Assembly: GCA_028023455.1 (NCBI GenBank)
Contig: JAQFVV010006208.1
Coordinates: forward strand, 12,300,984-12,364,983
From: Epiperipatus broadwayi
Lineage: Eukaryota; Onychophora; Udeonychophora; Euonychophora; Peripatidae
Length of the DNA: 64,000 bases
Direction: 5' to 3'
Positions 11,590-23,744 of the stretch are shown piece by piece. The translations under genes were made by a program, and so were the position numbers. Within the stretch, counting starts at the first letter, position 1, and each line of letters starts with the position of its first letter. The notes under the pieces were generated by a model, which was not told where the DNA came from, ran no database searches, and worked only from the letters and a program-made list of their open reading frames with translations.

Positions 11590-11884
11590 TTCAATATGAA
11601 TAATACATACAACATATATACTAAAAAAAGCTTGTTTAATACTTTAAAATAAAAACATTAAATACACCAATATAGTAGTATGCCGAGCATGTTTTCAACT
11701 AACTGGGAGTCCTATTCATTATAGCTATGAGTCTGTGCCAGTTAGTCAAAAGCATGTTCAGTATAGTATACTATGTTAATGTATTTAACATTTCACCGTT
11801 CTTTATGCTACTGTATGGAACGTTTTGCCTCTGAGTTATAAGCTTTTCTTAGTATATGTGTTATATGTATTATTTATATTGAAG
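11590..11884. repeat. Foldback repeat, ~125-bp arms
   Basis: Left arm attcaatatgaataatac and right arm gtattatttatattgaag are complementary. Pairing continues through gagcatgttttcaactaac / gttagtcaaaagcatgttc, with a loop of about 30 bases near 11728-11757. Unrelated to the other hairpin families by eye. Confidence 0.8.
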
Positions 11885-12444
11885 TCATATTTATTATTTT
11901 ACATTTCTGCATCTTTTTTATTTTGTGATTAACCCTGTTATGATAGTTTAGACTCTAACTGGAAGACATTTTATATTAATCCAAACTGCAGTTAAAACAA
12001 ATATAGGAAGAAATGTGTGATGATTTGTTTGATGAAAAAAGTACTTTCTAATACGATTTTTTAGCAATAGAATTTTACTAATGAATACTAATCTAAAAAT
12101 TATGGGAGTTTGAATTCAAATCATTATATTGTCAATTAAAAAACAATATTTCTAACATAATTCAGTAGTGCATGGCTAATGTATCCATCATGTCCATGAC
12201 TAAGATTTGAGTCCAAATTGAGAAAATTTTGACATTTTATAAATCACAAGTATTATTAAAAAACAATTTCCCATAGATAATCCACACCAAATTTAATTTA
12301 TTAAGCTTCTCAAAAAATGACTATATAGATGGTTAATCAGATGAGTCAATGTGTTGACTGTAAAAGTAGATAACAAGATTATCAAGTGATCCCATTTTTA
12401 CTACTTATGGGGAAAGTGTCATATTCCTAAGAATGTTATTTCAT
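11885..12444. other. No recognised feature
   Basis: AT-rich with stops in all frames. Confidence 0.5.
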
Positions 12445-12620
12445 GGTTCATCATCAACCATTATCAATCCACTGCAGGATCTCCACAATCACCCCTGCAC
12501 ACTTTCTTATTTCATCCATCCATCTCATATGTGGTCTCTTTCTGGGTCTTTTACAATCTCTTGGAATCCAGTTTAAGATTTCAATTGTCCATCCATGGTT
12601 ATCTGTACTTTAAAAAAGAA
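12445..12620 (-). pseudogene. LINE family B 3-prime fragment (B1)
   Basis: The minus strand matches the plus strand at 44.2-44.6 kb (copy B3). Shared landmarks in the plus reading are accattatcaatccactgcaggat, cacccctgcac, tttcatccatccatctca and aatctcttggaatccag. These encode, in antisense, the end of a reverse transcriptase ORF (see B3). An internal deletion joins gcaggat to ctccaca. It is a dead fragment. Confidence 0.8.
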
Positions 12621-13513
12621 CAATGGAGAAGTAGGATGACCCAGAATCTAATTTTGGAATCAGTTTATAACTTGAGACTTAGAGATATGATGTTACTTAT
12701 ATTCATTACTTTGTGATATGTTGTGATCTGGTTAAAATATATTTACATCCTATCACTATTTTTCTAAAGTTTACAGAATGACTTAACTTTTCTTTCCACT
12801 TTTCTAGAAGTTATGAATTATTTTAAAATGGGAATAAAAGAAATTTGTTTTATCCACAATCTTTTTTATATTTTAATATCATTAAGCCATGAAAAAACTT
12901 AATCTATTTATATTAGTATTTTAAAATATATAAGATATTCAGTAACCTTTTATATATCTCATAAAACAATTTTTATTAACTTCATTTATTTGAATAATTG
13001 AAAATGAATTCAACTACATAAGTAAAATTAAGTCTCATCTTTAAAACATATAATGCTAATAAATAATAACAAAATTAAATTTTCATGTAAGACAAAAGTA
13101 AATTTAAAACTGTAATTTATTTTAATGAAAAAAAAAGTCATATCAAAATCTCTTTTGAAGGCACATTTTTAATATATTATTTTAATAAATTCACTAAATG
13201 TATTTTTAAGCTGCAAGCGAATAAAATATTTAATTAAAGTACTTAGAAAGATGAATCAATTTAGTTTAGATTAATGCCAAATAGTTTTATAATAATAAGT
13301 AAAACAAAATTGATTTTTCTTTTCAAATTAATAAGTTTAAAAAATTAAATGAACACGCGCGCACACACTTATCAAAGCAATGCGAGCCTCTCGCAAAGCT
13401 TAAAGAGTTTAAATGTTATTTTTATTTCCTACCAATTAAATACAACCACTAATTATTTAAAATAAATTTCATCGTTATCAATTATTACAATGCAATTTTT
13501 TTAAGCATTGTTT
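12621..13513. other. AT-rich stretch, nothing recognised
   Basis: Only a short cacgcgcgcacacac run near 13353-13368 stands out from the AT-rich background. Confidence 0.5.
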
Positions 13514-13880
13514 AAAGATTCGAAGCTTTAAATAGTTAAAATAATGAGGATAAGGAGGAGGAGAAAAAGAAAAAAAAGGAAGAAGAAGAAAATAAGACGA
13601 AAAAAAGAAGCAGCCGCAAAATGTAAAGAAAATAGACAAGAAAAAAAAAGGGGGGGATCTCTGACATATTAAAGATTCGAAGCTTTAAATAGTTAAAATA
13701 CTGATGATAAGGAGGAGGAAGAGGAGAAGGAGAAAAATGAGGAAGAGAAAAAGAAAAGGAGGAAGAAGAGGAAGAGGCAGAAACAGAAAGAGGAAAATAA
13801 TAAGAAAAAAAACAGCAGTATAATGTAAAAAAAATAGACAATAAAAAAACGGATTGGGAGGGGGGGGCTCTGACATACCA
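13514..13880. repeat. Duplicated purine-rich tract
   Basis: Two direct units begin aaagattcgaagctttaaat at 13514 and 13671. Each is followed by a GA-rich run (gaggagga, agaagaag) and ends in an 8-9 base G run and ctctgacata. The second unit is about 50 bp longer, through expansion of the purine run. The serine/phenylalanine-rich reading frames on the minus strand come from this composition. Confidence 0.85.
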
Positions 13881-15189
13881 CCTTTTAAAATTTTTTTAAT
13901 TAAATATGCATATAATAAAAAAATAATCATTTCAGAATTCTTTTAATATTTTTAAAAAAAATCAGAACAATTTACTTTTATCGGATATCAAGTAATATTC
14001 CAAAAAAAAAATCTCAAAATAATTTAAAAAATGCATAAAAAGTAATAACTTTTATAATAAATGCAAGTTATTAGTTATGTTCATTTAATAAATATTTCAT
14101 TTAAAAAACGCAGTATTCTAAAAGTTGAATTGAGATAATAAGATTTAAAAAAAGTTTTTAAAAAATTGTAATTTCTATTAGTGTATATTTAATATGTATA
14201 TATACTAAATGCACATGGCAAAGAGCTCATGAGGTAATTGTTAGTTTGTTTTTCTGCAATACTTATAATAGGGGTTCAAATTGATCGAATTAAATTTTTA
14301 TTGGAGTAACTGAGAATTTCCAAACAAGCTTACTATTTTTTTGAGGAACTTAGCCACAGCTAACTTATTTAAACATATATTTAGTGGTCAACAAATAGGT
14401 ATTTAGGAATTCTTAACTGTAGATTAAAATAATCCATCCCCCAATCCTTATCTTTTAGCAGTTGGTTAATGAAGTGAGTTTTGCCTTCTGCCATAATTTT
14501 CCTCAAAGAAGGAATGCTCGAGAACACTTAGCTTTACAGATATATTTAAAGTTTTTACTATTTGCCTACAATATTGTATATAGTAAAAAAAACATCCATT
14601 AATTAGCCTATTTCAAAGAAAAGCCTTTCCACCATTTTCCCAATACTTGTCAGATCAATTGTATGGGTGATGATTAGTAATTTCCGTTTTGATTTATGTT
14701 TTTGTCAAAAATGTCTAGATATGTATTTACTGTTATCGCAATGAAATGGTCAGTAAAAAAAACATTGTAAAGTCTGCCTGGGACCTTTTTTAAAAGTTTT
14801 AACTGGCCCATACTTGAACCTCATGCCATCCAGCCAAGATATACATTAATCACTACATTAATAAATAATACAATGCTTATTGCTTGGAACTTAATAAAAA
14901 AAACTTGAGCATCAGAATTGTCAAAAGTAGTGTTATAACACATGTTCTTGAGTTCCAGAATCAATCATTCTATTGCTGCAAAAACTGATGTAGGATGATT
15001 GCATTAATGATTATCAATAAGATCATTTAGATTTTTATTTTAAAACCAGATACACTCAGCCTATAAAAAGGCAGATTGGTTGTCTTAACAAATTATTTTT
15101 ACTATTTAATTTAAATTAAACAATGTCAGAAATGTACCCCTCATGAAAGGCTGTTGTTTTTGTAATAGTTTTTTTTTAATTGGTTGCTT
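13881..15189. other. AT-rich stretch, nothing recognised
   Basis: No shared repeat family, gene or RNA motif was seen. Confidence 0.5.
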
Positions 15190-15475
15190 TAACATTTTTC
15201 TTTAAGATTTAATATTTAAAATCTCTATCCAGAATATTCCTATCTCCAGACCAATTGGTTTCGAGCTTTTGGCTCACCTCAGTGAAGAGCTAGAATATTC
15301 AGACACTAGATCTAAAATATCAACTCAAAACCCAGACTCTCAAGTTTTCGGACATGAAAATGTCTTTTACTCCAGCTATCTAACTTAAATAGCTATAGAG
15401 CTTGTTTGAGCTATTGGTACGCTCTCTGTATTACAGTTTTGTAAATACGAGCCTGTAATGTCACATTATATATGA
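15190..15475 (-). repeat. E-family element E2 (reverse orientation)
   Basis: The complement contains the E signatures: a palindromic helix III region, tagatctagtgtctgaat, and on the far side tacagagagcgtacc resembling the E arm. Carries a hammerhead motif on the minus strand with the best-preserved helices in this family. Confidence 0.75.
15232..15300 (-). ncRNA. Hammerhead ribozyme, family E, A9 mutated
   Basis: Minus strand: outer helix I GAATATTC pairs with GAATATTC eight for eight. Inner helix I TCTTCA/TGGAGA has six pairs including one G-U. The internal loop is TAGC/TAG. The core reads CTGAGGT (plus 15276-15282) where CUGANGA is expected, so A9 is U. Stem II is GAGC-CAAAA-GCTC, followed by GAA, palindromic helix III ACCAATTGGT and a GUC triplet. 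The architecture is textbook type I; the A9 change probably inactivates it. Confidence 0.78.
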
Positions 15476-16118
15476 CTTGACTTTTTGATTATTTAAAATT
15501 TAATGTAAATTAACAAAAAAATTTAATATTATATAAATAAATGTGAGAAATTTACAATTGAAAAATTGGAAAAAAAAAATGTTTGGAACAACCCGGCCTG
15601 TGGATACACTTCAGAAATGTACCTGGCAAGGTATTAATACATTTAGCTTTATTAAAATTAATTTTTGTAAATATATCTGTTATATTTCATATGTAAATTT
15701 GGAAACATTATAGACAACTGATTCATAACAAAAATTACATTTATTAATGGTGAAATTACTTACTTCACATAAAATATGTTGTCGTAACTACAAATTATTA
15801 AATATAAAAGGCGGAATTACTTAGTTTGCATAAAAGCTCATAATATAAATTATGGTTTAGTTAGATATAATTATTTATTTAAAAAAAAAAAAATTATATT
15901 TTTCAATTGTGAATTTGGTAACATTACAGACTAAGAGTAAGTTGTTTTTTTTTAATTGTTTGTGAATTGACATGTACAATTTTACAGACAAACATACATT
16001 CAAATGTATTTTATATATATTGATAAACATTTGTTTTTTAATATTTTTTTTAATAAAATAATTTCTTAAATCTTGATTCAAATGTAAAACTTTTATTCAT
16101 AGCATGTTTATATATATA
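15476..16118. other. AT-rich stretch, nothing recognised
   Basis: Direct partial repetition around 15700-15950 (acattatagacaactg and acattacagactaagag in similar context) suggests an old duplication. No gene is recognised. Confidence 0.4.
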
Positions 16119-16200
16119 TGTCAAAGCATTGATCAGGAAGCGAACCCGGATCAGCTGCTTGGAAGGCAGCTATGCTAACTGCTAGGCCACCAATGCTTGA
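16119..16200 (-). mobile_element. tRNA-derived SINE (copy 5)
   Basis: Complement of a SINE with head tcaagcattggtggcctag, B box gggttcgcttcct and tail gacatata. TA-rich tail; TSD unclear. Confidence 0.88.
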
Positions 16201-17280
16201 CATTTCCATTGCTAGTTCATGTTGAAACAATTTCCTTGATAAAAACAAAGATTAAAGTTCAAATCCTTCTATTTACTATAGTAAACATTCAGTATACTGA
16301 ATGAATAGGTTAATTAAGTAAAGGTTATTTGAAATCAGTCAATTAGTCAGAGTTAATTTGCTTCCAACTATCTTATCATAGTAATGCAATCTATTTATTT
16401 TATTATAGAAATAATAAGTTGTAAACTTGAATTGTCAATGTACACAGATATCAGTGCTACATCCAAGTCTTTGAATTGGTTTTTGGCTGTAAACAATCTA
16501 CTAACTAGTATTCATAGTTCATTTAAGTTACAGTAGGGGTCTCTGGAGTAATGTAAATAAATTGAATTATAGCTCTTAATGTATACATTGAAAGAAAATA
16601 GAAAAAGTTATGTGACCCTATGTTTCGCTTGCAATATTGCATTAAAAAAACAAATAGATGTTGAAAAATATAATTTTTCATTATAAGTAAACAATTTTAT
16701 TTAGAACGTAATAAATCTTTCTCACTAGTAAAATTTATTGATTATTATAAATAAATGTATAAATAAACCACTGAATCTTTTTATAATGATTTAATGCTTG
16801 GTATTTTATATATAATTTAAATTTTATTAATTTATATGGATTTTTTTTTTTTATTGTTTAATTAACGGTAAAAAATTCGCTTATATTTCCAGATGTTGAA
16901 TTTGCTCCAATGTTGTACCCAAATTAATTCTCCCTGGTTATAAGCAATCTACATGACTCATCTTTTTTTTAAAAAAAAGTTGTAGCACATAATAGATGAT
17001 AAGTTTTTTAAATATGACATTAAAAATAAAAAAGGATTTCTGTTTTTAGGAGAAAAAATGCAAAAATATTTTAATTTTTTTGAGTATGTGCATAAGTTTT
17101 TATGTATATGCAGGAAATGATACCTGTTATATATATATATTAAACAAAAAAGGAATTAAGAAAAGCTATAAAAAATAAAACTATACTCTATGAATACACA
17201 AATTTTATCTCCATCTATATACATATATAAATCTTTTTAAAAAATACAAAATTTAACTACACACTAGTCAACAAAAAAAA
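16201..17280. other. AT-rich stretch, nothing recognised
   Basis: No repeat family shared with the rest of the window was seen. Confidence 0.5.
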
Positions 17281-17520
17281 ATCAGTCATATATCACATGA
17301 CTCAATTTTTAAACTTGTAAATAAAAAATGAAGAGCTCTGCTAATTTGCTCTAACAAGCTTTATTGATAAATGCCAGCTAAACAAAGCATTTAAAAAATC
17401 TCTATCTTGAAAACCATTTACTAACCTCAGATCAATGGTTTCATGCTTTGGCACTCATCAGTGATGCTCTATGATAATTTCAGACACTTTTCAGAATATA
17501 CATGATCTTTTTAATTTTTT
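17281..17520 (-). repeat. E-family element E3
   Basis: Begins with the E head atcacatgact and shares aacaagctttattgataaatgcc with E1 (aacaagctttgtgataaatgc). The complement contains a hammerhead with intact CUGAUGA and GAAA. Confidence 0.75.
17405..17490 (-). ncRNA. Hammerhead ribozyme motif, family E (E3)
   Basis: Minus strand CTGATGA (plus 17456-17462), stem II GTGC-CAAA-GCAT (first pair G-U), then GAAAC. Helix III ACCATTGAT is a decayed form of the palindrome seen in E2; AUC is the putative cleavage triplet. Inner helix I has about five pairs with one A-G mismatch. The core is intact but the stems are weakened. Confidence 0.6.
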
Positions 17521-18169
17521 TTAAAAAGTCTTTCATTCTGAATGTTAAAATAGATATTTATTTCTTCTACCTTTCTTTTTTTATAATTTTAGTAAGAGAG
17601 AAACAAATAATGTGATATAACTTCATAATATAAACAAAAGATTTGATTTACAAATTAATAAAATATAAAACAAGTTGTTTTTAAACAAAAAAAAATTACT
17701 TATGAGATTGAGTAAACATTTTCAATATTAAAAATTATTGAAGAAAAGTGTAAGAAACCCCATTAAACTTTAATGCATGAAAGATTTAAGTGAGTATGTT
17801 CTTGTGATAATTGCACCCATGTCAGCTGATGGATTAATGGATGTTTTGGAAAAGATTCAAAAACCACAATTGTGTAGATAATCAGATGGATCAGTTTTTG
17901 TCTCTAGTAAACTAAACACTTAAAGTTATAAGCAATATCAAACCATATTGATAACTGAAAATTCTTTGTCAAAGAGTTTAATCCTCTGGTGTTAAACACA
18001 CCTGTTTTTATCCTCATATTTAATAATATGAGTTAGAAAAATTATATTGCACAAAATTAGCTATATATATAATATAAAAAAACTTTGAACAAATACTAAT
18101 CTAAACTTATTTAATTAATTAATATTGCATCATTAAAAGGATAGCTTCCCATGAGTAGTCAAAATTGGA
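17521..18169. other. No recognised feature
   Basis: AT-rich; no motif recognised. Confidence 0.5.
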
Positions 18170-18990
18170 TCTTTCTCTTCTAAGCCATCACTTGATTATA
18201 GCCTGAGATATTAACCATTTATTCCAAAGAGATCTTCATTCATTGAGTCCTCAGGGTCTATTTCTTGAACATTAACCAATGAGTTTTTCACTCTCTTTTT
18301 GTATCCATCTGTATTTATAAAATTATTTTCAGCACTTACATCTGGATCTAGAATTTTCTTTCTCCCATTGTAGTTTGTGTTTAATGGTGATATCATCATT
18401 GTTTATGAAATTCAGCATCTTACAGGGAGTTGTGGAGTCTATTATATTCACTTAAGTTTTATTCAGTGCAATTGTGTTCATATTTTTTAAAAAATTGTTA
18501 TCACTCTTCTGTGAATTTAGATTTATTTAAGATGGTTTTACAGCATTCAATTTTTTTCCTTTTTGTTTCATGTTGACAATCTGATTCTATGCACTCAATT
18601 TGTTATGTGGATTAACATTATTCTTATTTAATTGCTGGGTATTTTATGCTATTTAATGAATCCCTAATATTCTTATCTAAAGTGTAGCATTGATGTGATT
18701 TTGTGGCGGCTCCATTACAATGCAGATAAATTAAATTGGGACAGGTACTAACAATGTGCCCACATTACTTGCCATGAAAAGATTGTTTACACCATACTCC
18801 ATCAATGTTAGCATTGTTTTTTAATCTGTAATTTGTACCAGAATGTCATATGGATAATGGTTTTCATGTAGTCTAACTTTGAGTTTATAACCATTTCCAT
18901 TGATTGGAATCAACACATTTTTGAAATACATGCATTGAAAACCAATTATGACTCCAAATGATTCTATAAGTCTGTGAAAATCATTTATAC

Positions 18991-19772
18991 CAGGGGTGGC
19001 TAAGATGTTAACCATGGTTGACCACAAGGTCTCTGGAAGTCAGCTGCAAAGCTGATGTAAACATTGACAAATTATAGTGATAAATTTAGAGCTGATTTGA
19101 ATATAAACGATAATAAAAAATTAAAAAAGTAAAGATTCAAAATTATTCTCATTTAAAAATAGTTAAATTTAAAATAACACCTGTTGTTATGGTCAATTTT
19201 AAAAATAGACTCAGGTTGGAAGAAGCTAAAAAGAATTAAATTATTTTTGCGTAACGCTAGAGCTAAAATTCTTAGAAATATTTAATTACCGTTTTCCCGA
19301 GAAGAAATGAAAATAACTTGTCCTGGAGAAATAAGGATTTTAATGAACTGATTTTAAAACAAAGAAGTTGTGAAGTTATTAAAACACTTCGTATAGTAAT
19401 TTAATAATTGTAATTTAATAAATATTTTATAAGTGACGTGGACAAATTGTAATACTAGAGGGAGCTGAGGTAATTAATAGTAATATAAAATGCCTTCAAA
19501 AAACATCATCAGCTCGTATCTTTTAAAAATATCACCAATATTTCTGAGTACTTAAAAAGCCCTTATTAAAATAAAACACCAATTTATAAGTGGATTCTTA
19601 AAAAACAGAACTTTGAACCGTTATTTTTTTTCTGTTCCAGTTTTCGTTCCGGCAAAAATAAGGTTTTTTTTTTCTGGTTTCTGGTTCAAAGCCCTGAAAA
19701 AAATGTAGTCATTTTCAGGTAAACTTTCATCAAAAAAGTCACCTCCAACATGTAAAAATTTGTCCACCCCTG
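18991..19772. mobile_element. Non-autonomous hAT transposon, 8-bp TSD
   Basis: Starts caggggtggct and ends tgtccacccctg, the typical CAGGGGTGG-type terminal inverted repeat of hAT elements. It is flanked by a perfect 8-bp duplication atttatac at 18983-18990 and 19773-19780. Length 782 bp with no transposase frame, so a MITE-like derivative. It interrupts the ORF1 relic: joining the flanks restores continuity of the minus-strand frame around NDFHRL. The apparent protein starting MWSTMV at 19027 is a hybrid of transposon end and relic. Confidence 0.93.
19606..19696. mobile_element. Short nested hAT-like MITE
   Basis: Termini cagaactttgaacc and ggttcaaagccctg are imperfect inverted repeats of a second hAT-type sequence, 91 bp, inside the larger element. 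Flanks ttaaaaaa and aaaaaaat are only loosely alike, so the TSD is uncertain. Confidence 0.65.
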
Positions 19773-20090
19773 ATTTATACTATAATATTTTGATTAGTAA
19801 TTTGGACATTCTGTATGGATTTTCTATCATAAAAGCATATTTAACTAGAAGTTTAATATTTCTTTTCAATCACTTCTTTTGCTCTTCATTGCAGAATTCT
19901 AAGACAATACATCTTAGATTGGAGTGGTCTGCAATTTTATAGATAGTACACCATAAGTTGTAGCTATTTAACATGTCTAATAACGACTCCATATAAAAAA
20001 AAAAATAGAGCAAAAAGCAAATTATATCTGTAATTACAAGTACGATAGAATGCTCAATGAAAAAAATGTTTAAATGAGTAAACAATTCAT

Positions 20091-20591
20091 TGGATTGGAT
20101 ATTGTAGAGTTGAATTTTTCCATGTACTTATATGGACCATCATCTGTTTAGGTTTCTTGAGTAACATTATTGGGTATATCTTATGCTTGTAATAATACGT
20201 TTAGTTTCAAATAGCCATTAATTATGGATCAATGAAATCTTGCTTCAATTAATGTTTATTTGCATTATTCATGCTCAGATTGCTTTTCTTTTTGTCTTTT
20301 GCCCTTTGTCATCCATATGTGATCTGACTAAAGCTTTAGTAACATTCACATAATATAATCCTAAACAATAATACATGGCATCAGTAGGCAAGGATGTTTT
20401 TATCAATCTTTAGTTTAATACATTTAGATCAGAATATCTATCTTGTTTCAGGGATTCTTCGCAAAACAATGATGATCTTTATATGATGGTTTTCCTTGAA
20501 ATATTAGTAATAATTATTTAAACAAACGTACTAAATACATGTAATATTGAGACTTTGCTCTCTAGTGGTTCATATGTTATTATTAATATTA
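20091..20591. other. No recognised gene; possible upstream LINE relic
   Basis: May continue the ORF1 relic upstream, but no motif is legible. Confidence 0.3.
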
Positions 20592-20780
20592 AAGGGGGTT
20601 TGAATCCATGTCCCTACAGTCATCCACTGTATCGAATGTAACTAACACACATGACCATGTACAGATGAAAAAGATAAATGATCTCCAATATACGTATTTC
20701 ATGTGTATCTGTTATAGTGGATAGAGTGGTTGACTATAGGAGCTTGAAAATCTGGGATCAAATCCCCTCTAATTACATCT
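20592..20780. repeat. Foldback made of two R-element ends (R8)
   Basis: The left half agggggtttgaatcc and the right half ggatcaaatcccct are complementary R-element ends. The central ribozyme has been lost. The right half keeps tRNA-like boxes (tatagtggatagagtgg and gggatcaaatccc) and is followed by caagtatataaattatac, like the terminal repeat of R4. Confidence 0.75.
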
Positions 20781-22040
20781 AGGTCAAGTATATAAATTAT
20801 ACTTATATTTCAATATTATTAATATTATCTATATATAAAACTATGAATGGCTGAAGGCAGATAGATAGATATGTGAAACTAAGAAGCAGCTGATATAAAC
20901 TAAGATATTTTAATTTTAAAACTAATTATTTTATCACTAAAATTTATAAATAAAACTAATATTGTCTTCTTATCTTCTCTTCGTCCCCACCCCCTTCCAA
21001 TCTAATCTTTTTTTTCTTTTTCCAGCAATCTAAGTGAGGTTTAATGTACTTTTAATATTCTGAAAAATTCGTTTTAAACTACAAGTGGGGTTGATTGTTA
21101 TTTTATATACAGTATATAATAAATGTTACAATTAAATAAAGGCTTTAAAACTAATTTATTTTCTCTACTGAAAAAGTAATCCTGAAATTGTAACGAACAA
21201 GCATTTAGTAATTGTTTATATAAATGTAAATACTGTTATTATGCTTGAAAAATGACGATAAAAAAATATTATAAGAATATAAAATTTCAAAAATATAATT
21301 TATTTTATTTAATAGAAAATTTTAAAAAAATGTCTTAAAATCCACTATACGTGTATATATAAATACACGCACATCCATATATATATACACTATACATGGG
21401 CGAAATGCAATGATTAAACATTTATTTACACAAGAATTTTATAATTTATCTGCAATTTTATATAAGCTCTCCATAGTAATTAAATTTCGGAGTCCAATAT
21501 TGTAATACTCTTTTTGCAGACCAAATTTTTGATAACATTTAGGTTATATATACCAGATATATATCTAGAAATTTTTTTTTGAATAAAATTGATAAATAAT
21601 CAAGACAACTTTTTTATGCAAGCCATATTGTTGTTACAATAATCAAACACTTTAGAAATAAATTAACCAATCTGAAAATTATCTAGCGAACAAAATTTAA
21701 AAATACAAGGATATTATAATAAATTAAGTCAAATAAAATTGGCTATAGTAAATGGAATGGATAATAACAAAATAAAAAAAATGGATAATTAATCAGAAGA
21801 GACCCAGACTCTCATTTGAAACACAAATGACCAACTTTGAGTCCTATCATGAAATTATATAATTCACTAAACGATCGATAATGAATTTGGTGATAAAAGA
21901 AGATACTGCAATAAGAACCTAACCAACATAATAATGAATGAACTTTTGAGCAGCTAAAAATTTAAATAGATGACAAGCCACCCTGAGGAAATGCTACAAA
22001 ATTATCAAGAGTCACCATCCACTAGCATATAACAACAACA
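20781..22040. other. AT-rich stretch, nothing recognised
   Basis: A pyrimidine run at about 20962-21025 and TA-rich tracts at 21340-21400. No gene or family repeat. Confidence 0.5.
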
Positions 22041-22147
<107 letters not shown>

Positions 22148-22460
22148 GAAAAAGGAAGATGAGAAGAAGAGAAAGTAGAAACAGATGAAGGAGGAAGAGG
22201 ATCAGAAGAAACAGAAGGAGGAGCAGAAAATGAAAAAAAAGTAAGAGGAGGACAAGAAAGGGGAAATGAGAATAATACTAAGGATACAAAGAAGAATAAG
22301 AATAAAAAGAAAAAAGATGGGGGGGGGGAAGAATAGGAAGAATACAAATAAGAAGACAAAGAACAAGAATAATAATAAGAATAAAAAGACTAAGAAGAAT
22401 AAGAAGAAAAAAGAGGAGGAGAAACAGAAGAAGCAAAAAAGGAAGTAAAAAATGGAATGG
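22148..22460. repeat. Purine-rich low-complexity tract
   Basis: Continuous A/G-rich strand (gaagaagag, ggaggaag) with a 9-base G run at about 22319-22328. Directly follows the AAT microsatellite. Frames rich in lysine (plus) or serine/leucine (minus) are compositional. Confidence 0.9.
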
Positions 22461-22820
22461 GAGATAAAAATACTTGAAAAACATTTTAAAAGCTTAGTAA
22501 TATATTTAAAGATTCAATCATTTTATATGACTTAAGCACACTGCAAATAATACAAAAGAATATGCAAAAAGAAAATATAATGAGAAGAATACAAATGTAA
22601 AAAAAGATTATGCTAGCATTATTGAAGCTATTGCTGAACTAAGCACTTAAATGAATATAGAACTAATACCACAAGAAAAAAAAAGTAGAAGATAGACTAG
22701 TCCAATTCATGACTGAATCAAAGAAATAAAAGTACACTATCTAAAAAGTGATGATTTACAATGATTTCTTAATCATTAGAGGACAATTTTTAAAGGAACA
22801 TTTTTACAGAAGTATAGATC
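22461..22820. other. No recognised feature
   Basis: A-rich; nothing identified. Confidence 0.5.
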
Positions 22821-23010
22821 ATTAAAACAGGCAAAACTCTCCATACAGTAGTGCCACTCAGTGCAAGCCAGAGTAATCAATGAATGCCATAAGGTTTGTG
22901 CATAATATCCCTGTCCAGTGCCTACTCGTCCAAAATCCCCATGACTAGTTTCTAGCTTGTGGCTTTTGTCAATGAGGAGCCTTGGATCCGAAAGCACTGC
23001 ACATAGATCT
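22821..23010 (-). repeat. C-family single arm (C1)
   Basis: Shares aaaacaggcaaaactctcc, atacagtagtgccactcag and tagtttctagcttgtggc with other C elements. The ribozyme region is present in antisense but the core reads TTGACAA, so it is dead. Confidence 0.8.
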
Positions 23011-23744
23011 CAGATCCAAATGCATAGATTAATGATACTATTTTATTTACTTAGCCATTTATTGTTCCACGTATTCACTTTCCAGCTGGTATCATTTGTG
23101 TCATTGATATTTGATCTGAAACCTGTATATGAGATAGTTAGTTTTTTATGCTTCTGTTTACCATTAGTTCCAATTTCTATCCCTTAAACAGATGTAATAT
23201 AACATATCACATTCTATATTTAAGCTTCAATATCTGTTTATAAATGCCATTTGAATTCAACAAAAAATTCAAGGTTCCTGACACTTTGCATTAAAAAGAT
23301 TTTTATATATTTTTTCTGTACATTGATAAAAGCTGTTACATAAGCCTTTTTTTAATATACTTTAAGGCATTTTTTTCTTTTTTGCTTCAAATTATTCAGT
23401 ATTGATAATTATTTTTTGTAGACAAATTGTGTTTATATATAGCTTTTCCTAAATATATTTTGCTTTTTATAAGAATATTATGTTTTTTTCTAAATGTTGC
23501 TAACGTATAAATTGGGAAGTATGAACGATTTTATATTATTAATAATAAAAATATTTACTATTGTTCTGTTCTTTTGTTTATTTTTAGTAACGCTTTTAAT
23601 AAAAAATTGCTAAAAATATATATTTTTTACAACTAATATTAACCTAACTGAAGACATCACATAGATAAAAATAAATTTTACAAATGAGCGATTTAATATA
23701 TTAAAATAACATGGAAACGATTAACCAAAGTTTAAGATGTGCTA
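23011..23744. other. AT-rich stretch, nothing recognised
   Basis: No recognised element. Confidence 0.5.

Larger units (their letters stand above)
18170..20090 (-). pseudogene. LINE ORF1-like (gag-type) relic
   Basis: Minus-strand frames in pieces: 20085-19870, across a later transposon to 18990-18821, and 18399-18211. The translated context includes NDFHRLIESFGVIIGF and KLKVRLHENHYPYDILVQI. It is followed after a stop by a zinc-knuckle-like stretch in which CGHIVSTCP and LHC can be read (plus about 18700-18790). This is the usual order of a non-LTR retrotransposon ORF1: a nucleic-acid-binding domain, then CCHC knuckles. Multiple stops and frame changes make it inactive. Which LINE family it belongs to is not clear. 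It could instead be another gag-like gene relic. Confidence 0.55.

Noticed and set aside
13536-13930. Serine/phenylalanine-rich minus-strand frames
   Set aside because: Compositional product of the duplicated GA-rich tract.
18821-19027. Possible intact small gene (68 residues)
   Set aside because: Its first residues come from the hAT terminus and the rest from the LINE ORF1 relic; the start codon lies in the transposon.
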